DNA of 64,000 nucleotides from contig JALQPE010002152.1 of the NCBI GenBank assembly GCA_030407315.1, positions 18,492-82,491 of the forward strand. The letters are read 5' to 3'. The translations under genes were made by a program, and so were the position numbers. Of the stretch, positions 44,393-56,182 are shown piece after piece (the first letter of the stretch is position 1; each line of letters starts with the position of its first letter). This DNA comes from Asparagopsis taxiformis (Eukaryota > Rhodophyta > Florideophyceae > Bonnemaisoniales > Bonnemaisoniaceae). The notes under the pieces were generated by a model, which was not told where the DNA came from, did not search any database, and saw only the letters and a list, made by a program, of their open reading frames with translations.

Positions 44393-46521
44393 CCGAGACT
44401 TACAGGCGGTGATCTGAATGAAACAAATTTGAACTAAGCAAAGTAATGATAGCGTCGCGGCCTGTAGCGGAAACTTCACTCGTTGATGAATTCAACATTT
44501 TGTTTCTCCTCATTATGCTTCCTCTTGTAGCCTTTACGTCGCACTGCAAGTAACGTGAAATACCAAACGCTTTGCTGAGAAAGCTAGCACAAACCGCCCT
44601 TCCCTCAAATGAGAACACTGCCTTAGGTCCTTTAGGTGATGATCTGTAGCGCAACATTTCTATGAGACCTTCTCGTCTCTGTGCATTTCAAATTCTTGAA
44701 AAGAAGTCTATCTTATACCTCAGGAAAGGGGAATCTAGGAAATAGAAGCATCGCTTCTTCTTGCAGCATTTGACAAGTTTAGGGTCCCGGTCAGAAAGTG
44801 TCTTAAATGAAACTATACGTCTTTCCCTTAATGTTTTAACAGTATCGTGTGACTTTCTGGTCCGTTCGTTGAATCTGTATTGACGCCGCGGGAGATGGCT
44901 CATTGCAGACATATCATCTTGGTCACTGAGGAAAAATTAAACAGTATTACGAAGCCCATTACTATGCTCCTGAAGTTCGCTCCCTCCTACTCCAGGCGAA
45001 GAGCTAGGAATTAAAGAGTCAGTTGAAAAAGAAGAACGGTCAGCATCATAATTGATAGATTCCATCTCAGAACAAGTAGATTTCTCGTTCGTCGCAGCAG
45101 TAAGTCTCTCTCAGCTGGTGCAATTGAAATAGTAGTTCACTCCTCTGTAGAATCTGAGGCTCTTTTCGGAGTGTTTCCATCTCCGTATTTATGTTTAGAC
45201 TCTGAAAATATGGATACATCCCTAGCACTTTGAAATGAGAAATGAGTCAGAGGATATGTCAGGCATCATTTGTTTTATGCTAAGATGTAAGTTCGATCGA
45301 AAGAGCGGGAAATTTGGCTACACATCGTTTGGAGCACTGAAACTGATTTCACGTAACGTTCTATAATGTCATGAAAGCCCTCATGATCATATCTAGTCCA
45401 ACGGTGATTTGACTGAAGCATTCAGCGAACCGGAACACCGTAATAAGCTAGGCTTTGCTGGGGATAGAAGTGCAGGATGACAACGACATGGACCTATTTT
45501 CCGATACTGATAATCACAGATAGATATGAGACCGTTACTGCCAAAAATACCATACTGAAACATGTTCTCAACTCCATAGCGTACTGACGTATTATACAGA
45601 GAAACATGAACGGACGAAAATACGCCAATAAATACCTATGTCATGTTTCACCTCAACTTCACCTAGATATGTCATTGGGTAGAGTAGCATCCCAGTACTT
45701 TGTTCTGTAAAAGCTTCATCCCTCTTCTAGCACTACTGTATTGTCATATTGATACTCAAATCACAGTAGACCAAGAGGCTCTCTGTATAGAACTGTATTT
45801 CTCTCGCGATATTCTATAGCCTTCAAGTCAATTTTCATTGAGGTTAGTGACATGTGATGGGTCTCAGTTTCAGTCCATGAATAATCACAGCACATAAGTC
45901 GCTTCCACATCTCACGCAAGAGCTCTCGAGAGGGATATACGTGGCGGTGTTCAGTTCCGAGTTCTGTCAATCTGCTCAATGAATAAAATATCATCACTAC
46001 ACGAGGATAGACATTCCAGCCACGAAGGAGATCAATTTTCTGTCTCTCTCCGTTTTCCGTCGACCAATACATAACGGAACCTTGCAACCCTAAGTAGACG
46101 GATTACGCTCATCTTTCACTACCTTTATTGAGCCATAGGTAAACATGCTTACAGAAGGACGTTCTCACAGGAGTATGATATTTCTATGTTTTGAGTAAGC
46201 TGTTTACGAATACTCGTGTTAAAGTGCCTTCACGGATCCGTGTGTGCCTTGACATACGCTACTTCAACCAAAAATATATCCTGATGACGTGTTCAAGTCA
46301 TCATGGCAGAGGATATATCGAGTGTCTGGAGAATGAAACATGGAAACAACACTTTCATTCAAGTGCTTTGGAGCTATTGACATGCTGTCGGCAGAACATC
46401 TACTAGTTTGCATAGTACTCAATTTGAAATATTCATCATCAGAAGTCAAATAGAACTCTCTGATTAATCTTTCAATGAACGAATTACAGCTTAAAGACTG
46501 GATATTCGCTAGGGCCCGCAA
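44365..46521 (-). pseudogene. decayed coding remnants at the left end of the element
   Basis: Minus-strand fragments: 46264-46521, 45761-46087 (MWKRLMCCDYSWTETETHHM), 44688-44912 and 44400-44657. The last contains GRAVCASFLSKAFGISRYLQ, a pattern (VC..F....GIS...L) that recalls DNA-binding segments of some transposon proteins; this is a weak resemblance. At the arm boundary one frame ends in DLKGSFYA, exactly as the right-hand methyltransferase gene does, because the last codons lie inside the arm. About 25 bp beyond the arm remain similar (roughly 80%) before the two sides diverge. Function not assigned. Confidence 0.35.
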
Positions 46522-47154
46522 TTAACCATAGTGGGGGTATTCAAAACTTTTTGCCGTACCCGGCACTTGGAACTTACTGGTACCGGTAATTTATCTTTCT
46601 TTATCATAAACAAAGGTGTCATGACAACTAAAATGTTTGGACACGTACTGATAAAGATACTGCTTTCCCGCCTGCCTAAATGCAGCCCTTTTCTTCTTCG
46701 CCTATCACCTATCAGAGTTTTTCCTATGCAGTGACAACTGAGTTTCCAGGCTCCAGACTCAGACTGACCTTGCTGACCTTCGATGCCGGATACAGTTATA
46801 TTTTACGTCTGGAACACAAATTGAACTAGATCGGGGAGTAGCTCTCTGAAAGTTGAGATCGTCTACGACCCTTATACATTCTTCGAAGCATTGAATCCCG
46901 AAAATATCCTCTAACATTGTTCCCAGGCCATTCTGGGAATGAAAATTCGGAATCCAAAATCAATCATACATCAAAACCTAGGGACGGATCTCAAATGAGA
47001 AAGGCTCAACGGAACCCAATTGAAATGAGCTTCCATAAAAAATCTCCGGAACAGCTACCCGGGAGATCTTTCACAGATTCCCGAGCCTCAGAACCTTCTC
47101 ATGAAGCCCCAATGCTATCTACGCGCTTCGGTGATGTCATGGAGAAATCAATCA
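46522..47154. other. element interior, no clear gene
   Basis: An open frame from 46917 leads into the ParB-like gene but shows no recognisable motif before about 47155. The rest appears non-coding. Confidence 0.4.
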
Positions 47155-48036
47155 ATACGTCTGTTGACCCATACTCTTGTGTACCCATGACTAAAATCAG
47201 ACAAATATCCAAGTCTGGCGTCGAAAGTTTGAAAGCTGTTTTTTGAGGAGTGGATTCACTGCAGGCACAGATTCTGCTATCGTGATACCTCTCACGGGGG
47301 CTCATAGACATCATCTCAGTGACCATTTCCGCAACAAAGGCTTATCAGCAGAAGAGGCTAGGGAAAAGATTGAATCAAGTTCCGAGTGGTACGGAGTAGT
47401 AGACGGTGGGCACCGTCATGAAGCTATCCTGGAACTAATGAAACATGATGATGAGGACATCAAAAGTGAGTGGAAGAGCTTTCAATGTCCAGTCACGTTA
47501 CTTGCGGCGGATTTCCGCTTCAAACGTTGAAGCAAATAGCCAGGTGTCAAAATGCCAAACACTCCGAAGAATTCTTTATCGAACCAACGCTTTTCGACGT
47601 CTTTTCAGGTCTTCGAGAGGAGCATGACAGACTTAAACAGGAAAAGAATGTGAAAAAGGTCACATTTGCTGATGTTGCCGCAGCGTACGATGGTGCAAGA
47701 CACGCTAAAGAGAGCACACTCAAGAAAATGACTGCGACAGCTGTTCGCCTCCCTAGAAAAGTAATTGAAACTCTTGGCTCAATAATCAACCAGGAACGTG
47801 TTGATCTAGCCTCTGCTCAGCTTTCTGGAAGAGATCAAGAATATTTCAATACTTCAGGAGGGTCCGTTCCAAGCAAGTTGGACTGCAGAGTTTTCAGGAA
47901 GTTCATCAATATGTCTTCACTGAAGCAGTCCACATTGTTCATGAAGGGAGAAGGAGAAAATGGTGAACAGATTCAAGTCAATACTCTTTTCAGGGTACGG
48001 GAAATTTGTCAATTAGAAGGCTACAAGCCTGTTTAG
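47155..48036 (+). pseudogene. ParB-like domain protein, frameshifted (N-terminal part of the methyltransferase gene?)
   Basis: IRQISKSGVESLKAVF ends one frame at 47246, at a run of T; the next frame continues RSGFTAGTDSAIVIPL and YGVVDGGHRHEAILEL (about 47385-47430). The latter is the ParB/Srx-type signature (V-D-G-x-x-R-x-x-A). After another shift near 47520 it reads LKQIARCQNAKHSEEFF, matching the QLAR-QN helix that follows in ParB proteins, then a helical region to 48036. In bacteria, phages and plasmids, ParB-like domains are known fused to DNA methyltransferases, and a methyltransferase follows here about 750 bp downstream. The copy is inactive through at least two shifts. Confidence 0.7.
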
Positions 48037-48786
48037 CACAGTACCGTTACAGAACAGTACAAGAAAGCTTCGAAGGCCTTTTCGGAAGCTCATAAGTTTG
48101 AGACCTTTATTGAAAGTCCGACGTGTTCTACTGACATGGAAGTCCGCCAAGGAAAACTTGCTTAGATCGACTAGATTGGACAATGATGTGGAAGAGAATA
48201 GTGGAAACGATAACGATATTTTGTCTTTCCTCTTCGATCTCTACCAGAAATTATATCCCACTCTAGCGCCAATGAAACAAGCCAAACATAACGCTCGTTT
48301 CCGCCTCAAAGTCAAACCACCAAGTCCGCTACCGTCCAAAATTGATTGTGCTGATAATAACGGTCACGAAGAGGGTGGTGATGCTATGAAAAATGATTTC
48401 CAAAATCCATTTGGTAGCCTTGAGTTCATTGAAGCTGGCTCTCCCTGCAGCCCCCAGAATCATGATGAACACTCGAGGAAAGGATTACCAGACACAAAGG
48501 CCAATGTTCAATCTGAAGGAAGAGAGGGAGGTTCCAAATCCATACTGGCAACTGATGCAGTTTTTGAATCTCTCGATATGCAAATAGGAGAAAATCATGA
48601 ACCTGATTGTCCTGGTGATATATCCAAGTCCACTAGAAGAAATCATGAAAGCACAGAGAGATCGGAGCGTCTCCAAACAAAGCTTTCATATCATTTGGCA
48701 GATGGAAAAAAGACGGCAATGTCCCACAGACCCCGACTATATGCCCAAATGAGATGCTAGGAGAGAAAAACATTTAATGCCATCAA
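48037..48786 (+). pseudogene. linker region between ParB-like and methyltransferase parts
   Basis: Open frame 48098-48760 (220 codons), hydrophilic and Ser/Glu/Asp-rich with no motif, in a frame different from both neighbours. It probably encodes the disordered linker of the original fusion protein: the start RRVLLTWKSAKENLL looks helical, the rest low-complexity. Confidence 0.45.
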
Positions 48787-49978
48787 ATGATGAGGCAGGA
48801 CTACGATAGAAGGATTTGCAAATCCGACGATGCTCTAGTGGATATGATCCTGACAGACCCGCCCTATGGTCTTGAGCCCAATGCATCGGGGACAGGACAG
48901 AACTATGCTGACGAACTGGATGATAAGGAAGTCTCAGAGTTCTGCCAGTTTGCGCACAGAATTCTGAAGAGCGGCGGGTTTTTGTTCATCTTTTCATCGG
49001 TGCGCTTTCTGCAGAAATGGATAAGCTCATTGCGCGACTCAGGATTCCGTACAATGAGCCATATATACTGCATTACAAAATGCACTAACCGGATCCAATT
49101 CCACCGATTGTCGTCCTTTCCACAGAATCTTTGCGAATACGGTATCGTAGCTCGGAAAGGGGGCTCCCATCCACAAAGATTTGAGCCAGACTTTGAAAGT
49201 CCTTACCACAGTATCGCTTGTAAGATCCCAAGACGCTTTTCAGCAATTACCAATGTTCCCATACCTCGAAACAAACTTAAGGTCCCCGACAAAAAGGTGG
49301 TCGTCAGACTTGAAGAAAAAATACAGACTTGGTAGTTGAGATGATGACTACTTTCTGTCCAGAAGGAGGGTCTCTGTTGGACGCTTACGCTGGAACACTG
49401 ACTACAGCTTTGGCATGCCTAGAGACAGGACGTTCATGTATTAGCATTGAGAGAGATTCTGAGTGTTTCAGGTACAAACACGAGCGACTGCGACAAAGAA
49501 TACTCACAATAGGTCAGAGCTCAAAGAGAAATAATTTGTACCCTCCTCAAGGATCCAGTGAGACTTCTCCGCCAGCGAAGAGGATTAAGAAGGACGAGTA
49601 CACCAATGTCTCTTGTACAACCAAAACAACGTCTTCAACTGCTGCTTCTCTCCTTTCTCACCCCTCAACCAGAATGTTTCATGAGTCAGAGCTGTGGAAA
49701 CATTTATCTCCGGGGCGCGATTTTAAGCTAATGGTAGATGGGGATATCGTCGGACTTTGTCAGCTAACTCCACCACCCCCAGGAGAGAAGTACCCAGTGC
49801 GCCGTTTTTTGCTTGGCACCAACCTGGCCGCTGTATCACCACCAGATCAGTGCCTCGTTGTGATCTACCGGACAAGAATCAAAAAGGAAAAACATCATTA
49901 CCATATAAGTACGAATGTGTTGGTTTGGACTCACTGCGTGTAAATCTCAAAGACTTGAAGGGATCTTTCTACGCATAG
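48787..49978 (+). pseudogene. beta-class DNA methyltransferase, frameshifted
   Basis: First frame 48787-49335: LTDPPYGL with catalytic DPPY at 48856-48867, then CQFAHRILKSGGFLFIFSSV, a target-recognition-like part and KVPDKKVVVRLEEKIQ. A shift at about 49327 leads to a second frame with VVEMMTTFCPEGGSLLDAYAGT (AdoMet motif at about 49380). The same order and spacing occur in the methyltransferase-SET gene at 3.3-5.3 kb (DPPY, LRPEQKTV, DMFAGT). Here the C-terminus is a different, SET-less tail, with a further shift near 49900, ending in DLKGSFYA and TAG at 49976-49978 inside the right arm. Expected activity was N6A or N4C methylation. The gene is broken. Confidence 0.75.
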
Positions 49979-51867
49979 GACGCAAAACAGATATGTGTAG
50001 ATGAAGACCCTTCCGGAACTTCAGTACATGTCAAAGCAGTCGTATAAAGTTTCCATCGTCAATAAACATTTGAGAGAAAGATTTCCTCTATATGCATAGA
50101 GTCCAACTGCAGTACTAAGTAGTACCACTTTACTCGTTCCCACTCGAAATAAAGCAACAGAAAAATTCGACTAGTCCGTGTACGTGACCAGAAATATAGG
50201 CCTATTGTTGGTTCTGAGGATGTAAACGTTTGACATCATTACGCATGACCATTTCGGCGAAGGAGAAAAAGAATATCAATTCCACTAGAAGTGTAGGAAT
50301 GAAAGCGATGCCATTTGGTCCAACCAGGCTTCTGCATGAATATTTGGCGACGTTTGTGTCCTGAACATTATCTTCCCCTATGTTTTCGTTGCGCTTGAAC
50401 TATAGTTCATTGGCTATAGCCAATTATCCAGTGACGATATTCTTCGCTACAGCAGGGTCTTCCAAATCATTCATTGCATGATCATATGATCGTTCTGCTT
50501 GTCGGACTGCGTGTGCATGTATGAACAAAATCCATAAATACGATCTGCAAACCCAGAGGTGGAAATGTGTGTGGAGTTGCGATAGATCATACTGCTATTA
50601 TTGCTATTAGAACATCACAGTGATATGCAAAATCTTTGCAGGCTGCTACGGTTTCCATTCTACAATGGAACTCAATTCACACTGCTGGTGAGACGACGGA
50701 AGAGTTTAGTCACCATCGTTTCCAATGCTGTCTGGTTGCAATGTTACCACTATAGCTCTCCAGCAATCCTAGCCATATCTGTCGTTCCCGGGAATATGTG
50801 GAGGATAATAGTAGTAAACCTAGTAGATGTAATTCAAACCATTCTCGATGGAAGCATAGTTTGATAGAAACTCCTGACTGCAAACGTGAGGTAATAGCTA
50901 TTGCTAGCCCTGTATGTGATATCCGTGAGGGTAATCAGCACTCCATGATTCATCTGTCCCAGCCGCATCTGTACAGTTATAAATCTGCGAGAGCGATCCC
51001 ATGATTACTAATATAAGTCCATGAGGAACAAAGACTCCATTCTGCACCTTAGGGCTGGCGCATAGCCCGCGTAATATAAGTTGAAAGCACAATAGAGTTA
51101 GCTCAAAACACAAACATGAAAGCAACAGTGCTGCAGTACTTGAGAGTAGCATTCAAACCGTTTTGTTGATTCAAGCGGAAGTTCCGCCATTCTCTCACAG
51201 CGTCTGAGAGAATCTGTCTGGAACAGTGTTGGATCGAACGATCACAATGAGCGTCAGAATGGGATGCACGTGCACAAGCTATGTACGCGAGTCGCGTAGC
51301 TCACGTCGGACGTTCAGCGAACACACAATACGGCGATAATACCCAACAGAATTTTGACTAACTTTCTTTTCTGAATCAAAATTTTAAAAAATTGTATGCA
51401 ATGTTCCATATGGCGCTTCAGCCGTAAATCACAATTACAAAAATATTATTTTAAAATCGTTTCAGAATATTTCCCAGATTAGGTTTGGACCGAAACCCGT
51501 TGGCGGCTGAGAAATCGCTCAACCCACGAGGTATCATGGGTTTCCAGGATGGTAACCACAGCCCGTGCCAGCAAATGACGAATTATTACTAAAAATTAAT
51601 TTTAATCCTTCAATTCAATATTGGAAAAGACCCACACTGGACACGTGCCACAAAACGATTCATATCTCACCAATCCAGTTCTCTACAACACATATTCTGC
51701 TATACTGTCATCTATACACCCCATGTCATGTGATACACAAGCGTGACTTTCCCAAACGTGTCACGCTTGAGTGCCACACACCCTTTGATCGATAGATCTA
51801 TCATTCTCGCTTCACAATCGTTCTGATTCGAGGAAAGTAATATTCTGATTCGCCGGAAATGTGAGTT
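49951..51867. repeat. right 1,917-bp inverted terminal repeat
   Basis: Mirror of 42476-44392. The inner border lies within the last nine codons of the methyltransferase gene. Confidence 0.92.
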
Positions 51868-52555
51868 CACTGCATAGTCTTATTCACACAAATTGTTCTT
51901 ATTTGACGCTTGGCATGCCAAGTAATGACTCAGCCTTTACTATCATGATTACATGATATGGTAATGTGATTGCGATCAGATTGTGATGAATACAGAGCCA
52001 TCATTGGTAGAAAATGACAGAACCTTGTTCGACAAAGAAAGCTCATATAAGCCACATTTTTCAATCAGTTTTAGGCTCAATTATATTGGGAGAAAACGCG
52101 AGTTCATTTTGAGGGCTTCAGATTATTCATTGGTAGAAAGTTACTAAGACTCCTATTATGCTATGAGAGCCTTTAATAGAAACAAAGAAGAACATGAAAT
52201 CATGTTTTTGTTCAGATTAGTAAATATCGTGGAGGCGTTTTTTCTTCGGAGCTATCAGTTAAGATCCTAGATTGCATCGCCTGCAGTCCTGGCTGAGTTG
52301 AATTTGGATGTCATAAAATTCAAGAAACGCGGTATTCTGTACTTCACGTCAGTGATTCTACTAGTAGATTCTCCAACTCATCGAACTCTCTTCCCGGGAT
52401 ATCCGGGCCAGTCAAATTAACTTTGGAACGATACTTAAACTCCTTGTGAAACATGCCAACCCATCTACGAACATATCTATTCTAGTACTATCTTCCATAG
52501 AAAAAAGCTACTTATAACTTATGCATGCCGAAGGTGCAAATTTTTCCGGGTTGCG
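51868..52555. other. non-coding, AT-rich
   Basis: No gene or repeat recognised between the long-terminal-repeat element and the next transposase gene. The left terminus of the CACTA-like element should lie here but I could not identify it. Confidence 0.45.
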
Positions 52556-54753
52556 ATGAGTTTTTCAGCCGAAAGCTTCATGAGTGTGGAAGTAATATCA
52601 GATCAGTTTGAAGATATCATGGAGGAGTTAGAGAATGAGAGAACAATTGGTCGAAGAGCTACATGGTTTCGACAGGAACTTCTTCGATGTCCAGAAGATA
52701 TAGCCCATTCAGAGTCGAGTTTTCTGTCAAGTGAAGAAGGGACGAGTTCCGTTGACACTATTGCAGAGTATACAGAAGAAAGAAGCGCATTTATTCAAAG
52801 ATGGATGACTAACAGAGCTCGAGCTCTGATGATCATTACTCCGAAGAGCAATACAGTACTGAAGATATGCGTGTTTTGCAAGAAGACAATTTATCGCGAA
52901 ATGGATCTTCTCTTCTCTCAGATGAATCCAGAAGCGATGAGTGCTCTGATGTCTCCCTCGATTCAGATGATGAGTTGCGGAAGTTTGCAGAGCTTCTCAA
53001 TGTCACTGAACGTGCAAAGATGTCCGAAGCGAACACAAAAGCACTATTGCGTACATCCTTTGTGAGTGCACGTATGTCATACAAATCTTTGGTTTCAAAA
53101 CTAAGGAAAGCTGCCAACATACCTCGAAGATACTATCCAATGTGCCGAGATGGTCACATGGCCGCTACAGGAGAACTATCAGGCCTTGAGTTTTGTGCAC
53201 TAGAGAGTTGTAGAAAGCCAATTGATCTAACTCATAGATTTTAGTTCTCGCTGGTATCAGACCAGCTGAAAGCCCTTTGTGGCGCAGAAGAATCCTTCAG
53301 AGAAATATTTGAAGGCTGCAAGAGAGCCAGGCAGTCTGTCTCACTCCCTCAGCGAGAGATATTCTTAGACTACTACGATGGAAATCTTTTCCGCAATCTA
53401 CATGGAGAGAAGTCTTCGCAATGGAATGAAGAAAATGAAATTAATGTTTTTCTATCTTTCTCTTCTGACGGGTTCGAGCTGTTCCAAGGTCAAGGAACAG
53501 CGCACCAATCTTGGCCTTTGGCTTTCACCATTCTCAACTTCAATGTCCATCACAGATTCCAGGCCTCGAACTCCCTTCTATGTGCCTTTGTCCCAGGATC
53601 ACACAGTTCTTTGCATTTTGACCCATTTCTCAATCCGATATTTCAAGATCTCAAGTCTCTAGAAAATCGTGTTTATACGGAATGTCACGATGGGAAAAGG
53701 AGACTTCTGAGAGCTTTCGTCTTATTCATCACTGCTGACTTCCTGGCTACCAGTAAAATATTAGGTTTTTCAGGTCATAATGCGAAGCTCTTCTGTCGAC
53801 ATTGTATGAAAGAAGCAAGGCATGACCCTGCATGTGGAGGAATTTGGGCTATTCCAGATGGAAATTCAGAATGGAAGATTAGTGTACTACGTGGAGCTTC
53901 TGATTCCCACTTCGATACATGGTTGCAAACGGAATGTCCAAGTCCTCGTACTAGCGATGAGACTAGAGATATATGGGATTCTCTTGAGCTCTACAGCTCC
54001 CGTTCTATTCGTAGTACGCCTTCTCAAGAAAGCATAACGTTCTCAACTGGTATCAAACGAAAACCAATAGCATCTATACTGGGTTTAGATTTCGTCAAAT
54101 CTTTCCCATATGATCCCATGCACCTCTGCCTTCTTGGATTCGTGAAACATACCGGTATGTAGGGCCCTACATCTGTGTCTTGGACTAGAACAAAGGTCTG
54201 TGAGACTGAAAGCAAACTACATCATGGACAATAATATTGTTGCTGAAATTGACACTTCACTGAAGAAAAGTGCATGCAGTGTTCCATCTTCCTGGGGAGA
54301 CCGCCGCTCTCCTTGGAGCTTATCAATAGGTACAAAGCAGAATATTATAAGATGTTTGGGTTGTACTATGCCCCTATCCTGTTCAGTGGCTCAAAGGTAG
54401 ATTCAAGGCTGCTACGGCTGTGGTCAATGATTTCAAAGCTACTACACATTGTACTCGACGCTACACCTGATTTTGATGACATTGTGGAAATGAAAAAGTT
54501 GGTTGTCACTATTCAAGTATTGTTCACAGATATATTTTACATCAATGAAGCCTATGGCTTCTGCTTTACACCTTCGACTCATGCTATTCTCCATTTACCG
54601 GACATGCTCAATGACTGCGGTCCTTTGATTTGTGTTTCCCAGTTCTTGATGGAGAGAATTGTTGGAGAATTAGGCGGTCTGGTGGGGTCCAGGAGGCGAC
54701 CAGACGCAAATCTATTCCATAACACACACCTCCTTTTTGCTCTACGAGTGTAA
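52556..54753 (+). pseudogene. second CACTA/TNP2-like transposase, decayed
   Basis: Starts at ATG 52556 with an acidic N-terminus; a shift near 52810 leads to the main frame (52867-54162), cut by one TAG at 53242-53244. This frame shows YYPMCRDGHMAAT with CALESC (zinc-ribbon-like), FVLFITADFLATSKILGFSG and HNAKLFCRHC (about 53715-53805), and FPYDPMHLCLLGF (about 54105). Two more shifts (about 54160-54190 and 54300) lead to RPPLSLELINRYKAEYYK and THAILHLPDMLNDCGPL, ending FLMERIVGELGGLVGSRRR. Motif order matches TNP2-type transposases. It is far diverged from the 29-33 kb gene, so the two are different families. A 34-nt GTATGT...CTAG segment at 54155-54188 would restore the frame but is very short for an intron. 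Confidence 0.75.
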
Positions 54754-54839
54754 GGGATCAGTCCTCTAGACTTCATGGTAAACACTAGATTCCTGTTCTT
54801 ACAGGACCATACCCGACCAACCAACGAGATAATAACATT

Positions 54840-55170
54840 CCACAGAGACCAAAGCTCCTAACTACAAGGGAAGCTTACAGTAACCACTCCTACGAGGCTA
54901 CTTACAGCTTTTCGTACACCTTACACCACCTAGGAGCCACTTGAGCAGGCTACTTACATGTTATGATACACTTACAGCACCTGTCATGTGACTGCCACGT
55001 TTACTTACAAGATTACATAGCTTTTTCAGCCACTTTCGCCCCACTTACCGGGTTACTTACACCCATACGCCCGTATGACAGGTAGCTTACTACTGTAACT
55101 GACGGAAACCTCGTTTTTTCAATGAATCTTCAACTGTAAGCTTACATGTAAGAAATATAAGCTTACAATG
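54840..55170. repeat. subterminal repeats of the CACTA-like element
   Basis: At least eleven copies of (A/C)TTACA-type units, most often GGCTACTTACA or CACTTACA, with inverted forms AAGCTTACA/TGTAAG toward the right. Such arrays lie just inside the ends of CACTA elements and bind their accessory protein. This one marks the right end of the 52.5-kb element. Confidence 0.75.
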
Positions 55171-55434
55171 TAAGTCGCACTGCGGGGGCCGGTCGCGCCC
55201 GGCTCCAGGTTTCCATGTGTCATGGGTTCCTCCCAACCTCTTCCACGTGTGACATTGCTGGATTCTCACACGTGGCCCCTCCGTGTCACACTCTCCTCAT
55301 GACCGTTTCCAGATCCGCCACCACCAACAATATCTCCTATTCTCCTCTCCTATTGGTTGATCTCCCCATACCTGCTCCTCATAGCTCCTCGTAGTTACCC
55401 TTCATTTTACCCCTCCTAGAGCTACCTCCTAGTC

Positions 55435-55442
55435 TATATAAA
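55435..55442 (+). promoter_or_regulatory. TATA-like box
   Basis: TATATAAA in CTAGTCTATATAAACTACC, about 100 bp upstream of a first ATG (55536) and 145 bp upstream of the ATG of the next gene, in a C-rich leader. Confidence 0.45.
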
Positions 55443-55579
55443 CTACCCTCCGCTCCCCACCTCAGGGATTCGGAGGCACCTTCGACCGGAACACCTTCTC
55501 CCAAGTTGTCCCTTAACCCCTACAACGAGTATTCAATGGCGGAATCGAAGAAGGATTCAAGAGAGAAAAGAGTTCGAGG

Positions 55580-56182
55580 ATGAAATTGGAACGGCCGACC
55601 TTTGATGAAAACGATGATGCATTCTTGGACTCAGTACAACTGAGACTTTCCAGAGGTAAACCTGTTTCAGGGTCCAGCAGAATTACTGCCGCTACATCAC
55701 ATATTTCTTTGAACTTACCTCCCGGTTCAGTTGATGTTTCAGTCATCAAAATTCTCAAGCATGAGAGAATGAATATCATTTCCGGCGGTTCAGAAATCCC
55801 ACTTGATGTTGAAACTATGGAACATTACAAAAAGCGTTTATCAAGGCAAAGTGATTCTTCCCGACAAATGTTTTGCGTTGCATGCAACTTTGTCGTTAGT
55901 GGGGAGGATTACCGGATGGATGCCTTTCATAGCATCGTTGACCTATACTATGGGTACGTTGATGAGATATGGGAGGTTCAGTTTTCATATGTGGATTTTT
56001 ATACGTCGGTTCGGAAACATGGATCTTCTACACTTGCACGAATATACTGGGAAACTGGTCTACTCTGCGATCATCGCAACGGGCTTCACTTTTCTAAAAC
56101 ATCGGTTGTATCAATCGAGCAGTTGCTTTCATGGAAATCAATGAGAGGAGGTACTACATTGATCCTCACCACGAAATCTTAA
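55580..56182 (+). CDS. hypothetical protein, 200 residues
   Basis: ATG 55580; intact. An upstream ATG (55536) gives a 15-codon frame MAESKKDSREKRVRG whose TGA overlaps this ATG, so it is either an upstream ORF or a frameshifted N-terminus. The protein has PPGSVDVSVIKILKHERMNI, then CVACNFVVSGEDYRMDAFHS and YVDEIWEVQFSYVDFYTSV, then CDHRNGLHFS. I do not recognise it. Two cysteine pairs and one histidine could bind a metal. It follows directly on the CACTA-like subterminal array, with its own TATA-like box, and faces the minus-strand gene at 57.0-58.05 kb. The two could belong to one element. Confidence 0.45.
   Translation: MKLERPTFDENDDAFLDSVQLRLSRGKPVSGSSRITAATSHISLNLPPGSVDVSVIKILKHERMNIISGGSEIPLDVETMEHYKKRLSRQSDSSRQMFCVACNFVVSGEDYRMDAFHSIVDLYYGYVDEIWEVQFSYVDFYTSVRKHGSSTLARIYWETGLLCDHRNGLHFSKTSVVSIEQLLSWKSMRGGTTLILTTKS

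Larger units (their letters stand above)
42476..51867. mobile_element. 9.39-kb element with 1.9-kb inverted terminal repeats, carrying ParB-like and DNA methyltransferase sequences
   Basis: Matched positions in the two arms add to 94,343 from 42476/51867 inward to 44392/49951, so the 1,917-bp arms are the same length with no indels; every stretch I compared was identical. Ends read AACTCACATTTCCGGCG... and its complement. CACT flanks both sides (42472-42475 and 51868-51871), consistent with a 4-bp target duplication. Inside (44.4-49.95 kb) are broken ParB-like and methyltransferase genes on the right and undefined coding remnants on the left. No transposase I can name is present, so it may be mobilised in trans. 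Long inverted ends suggest a foldback- or MULE-like design, but I cannot assign a superfamily. Confidence 0.85.

Noticed and set aside
42476..51867. Pairs of identical small open frames (e.g. 43191-43439 and 50904-51152)
   Set aside because: They are identical only because they lie in the mirrored arms; none has a recognisable motif.
42330..51868. The gene at 41.4-42.5 kb continuing on the far side of the 9.39-kb element
   Set aside because: I looked for a minus-strand continuation after 51,867 and saw no matching coding sequence.
54155..54188. 34-nt intron (GTATGT...CTAG) in the second TNP2-like gene
   Set aside because: It would restore the frame, but it is too short for usual spliceosomal introns and the gene has several other shifts.
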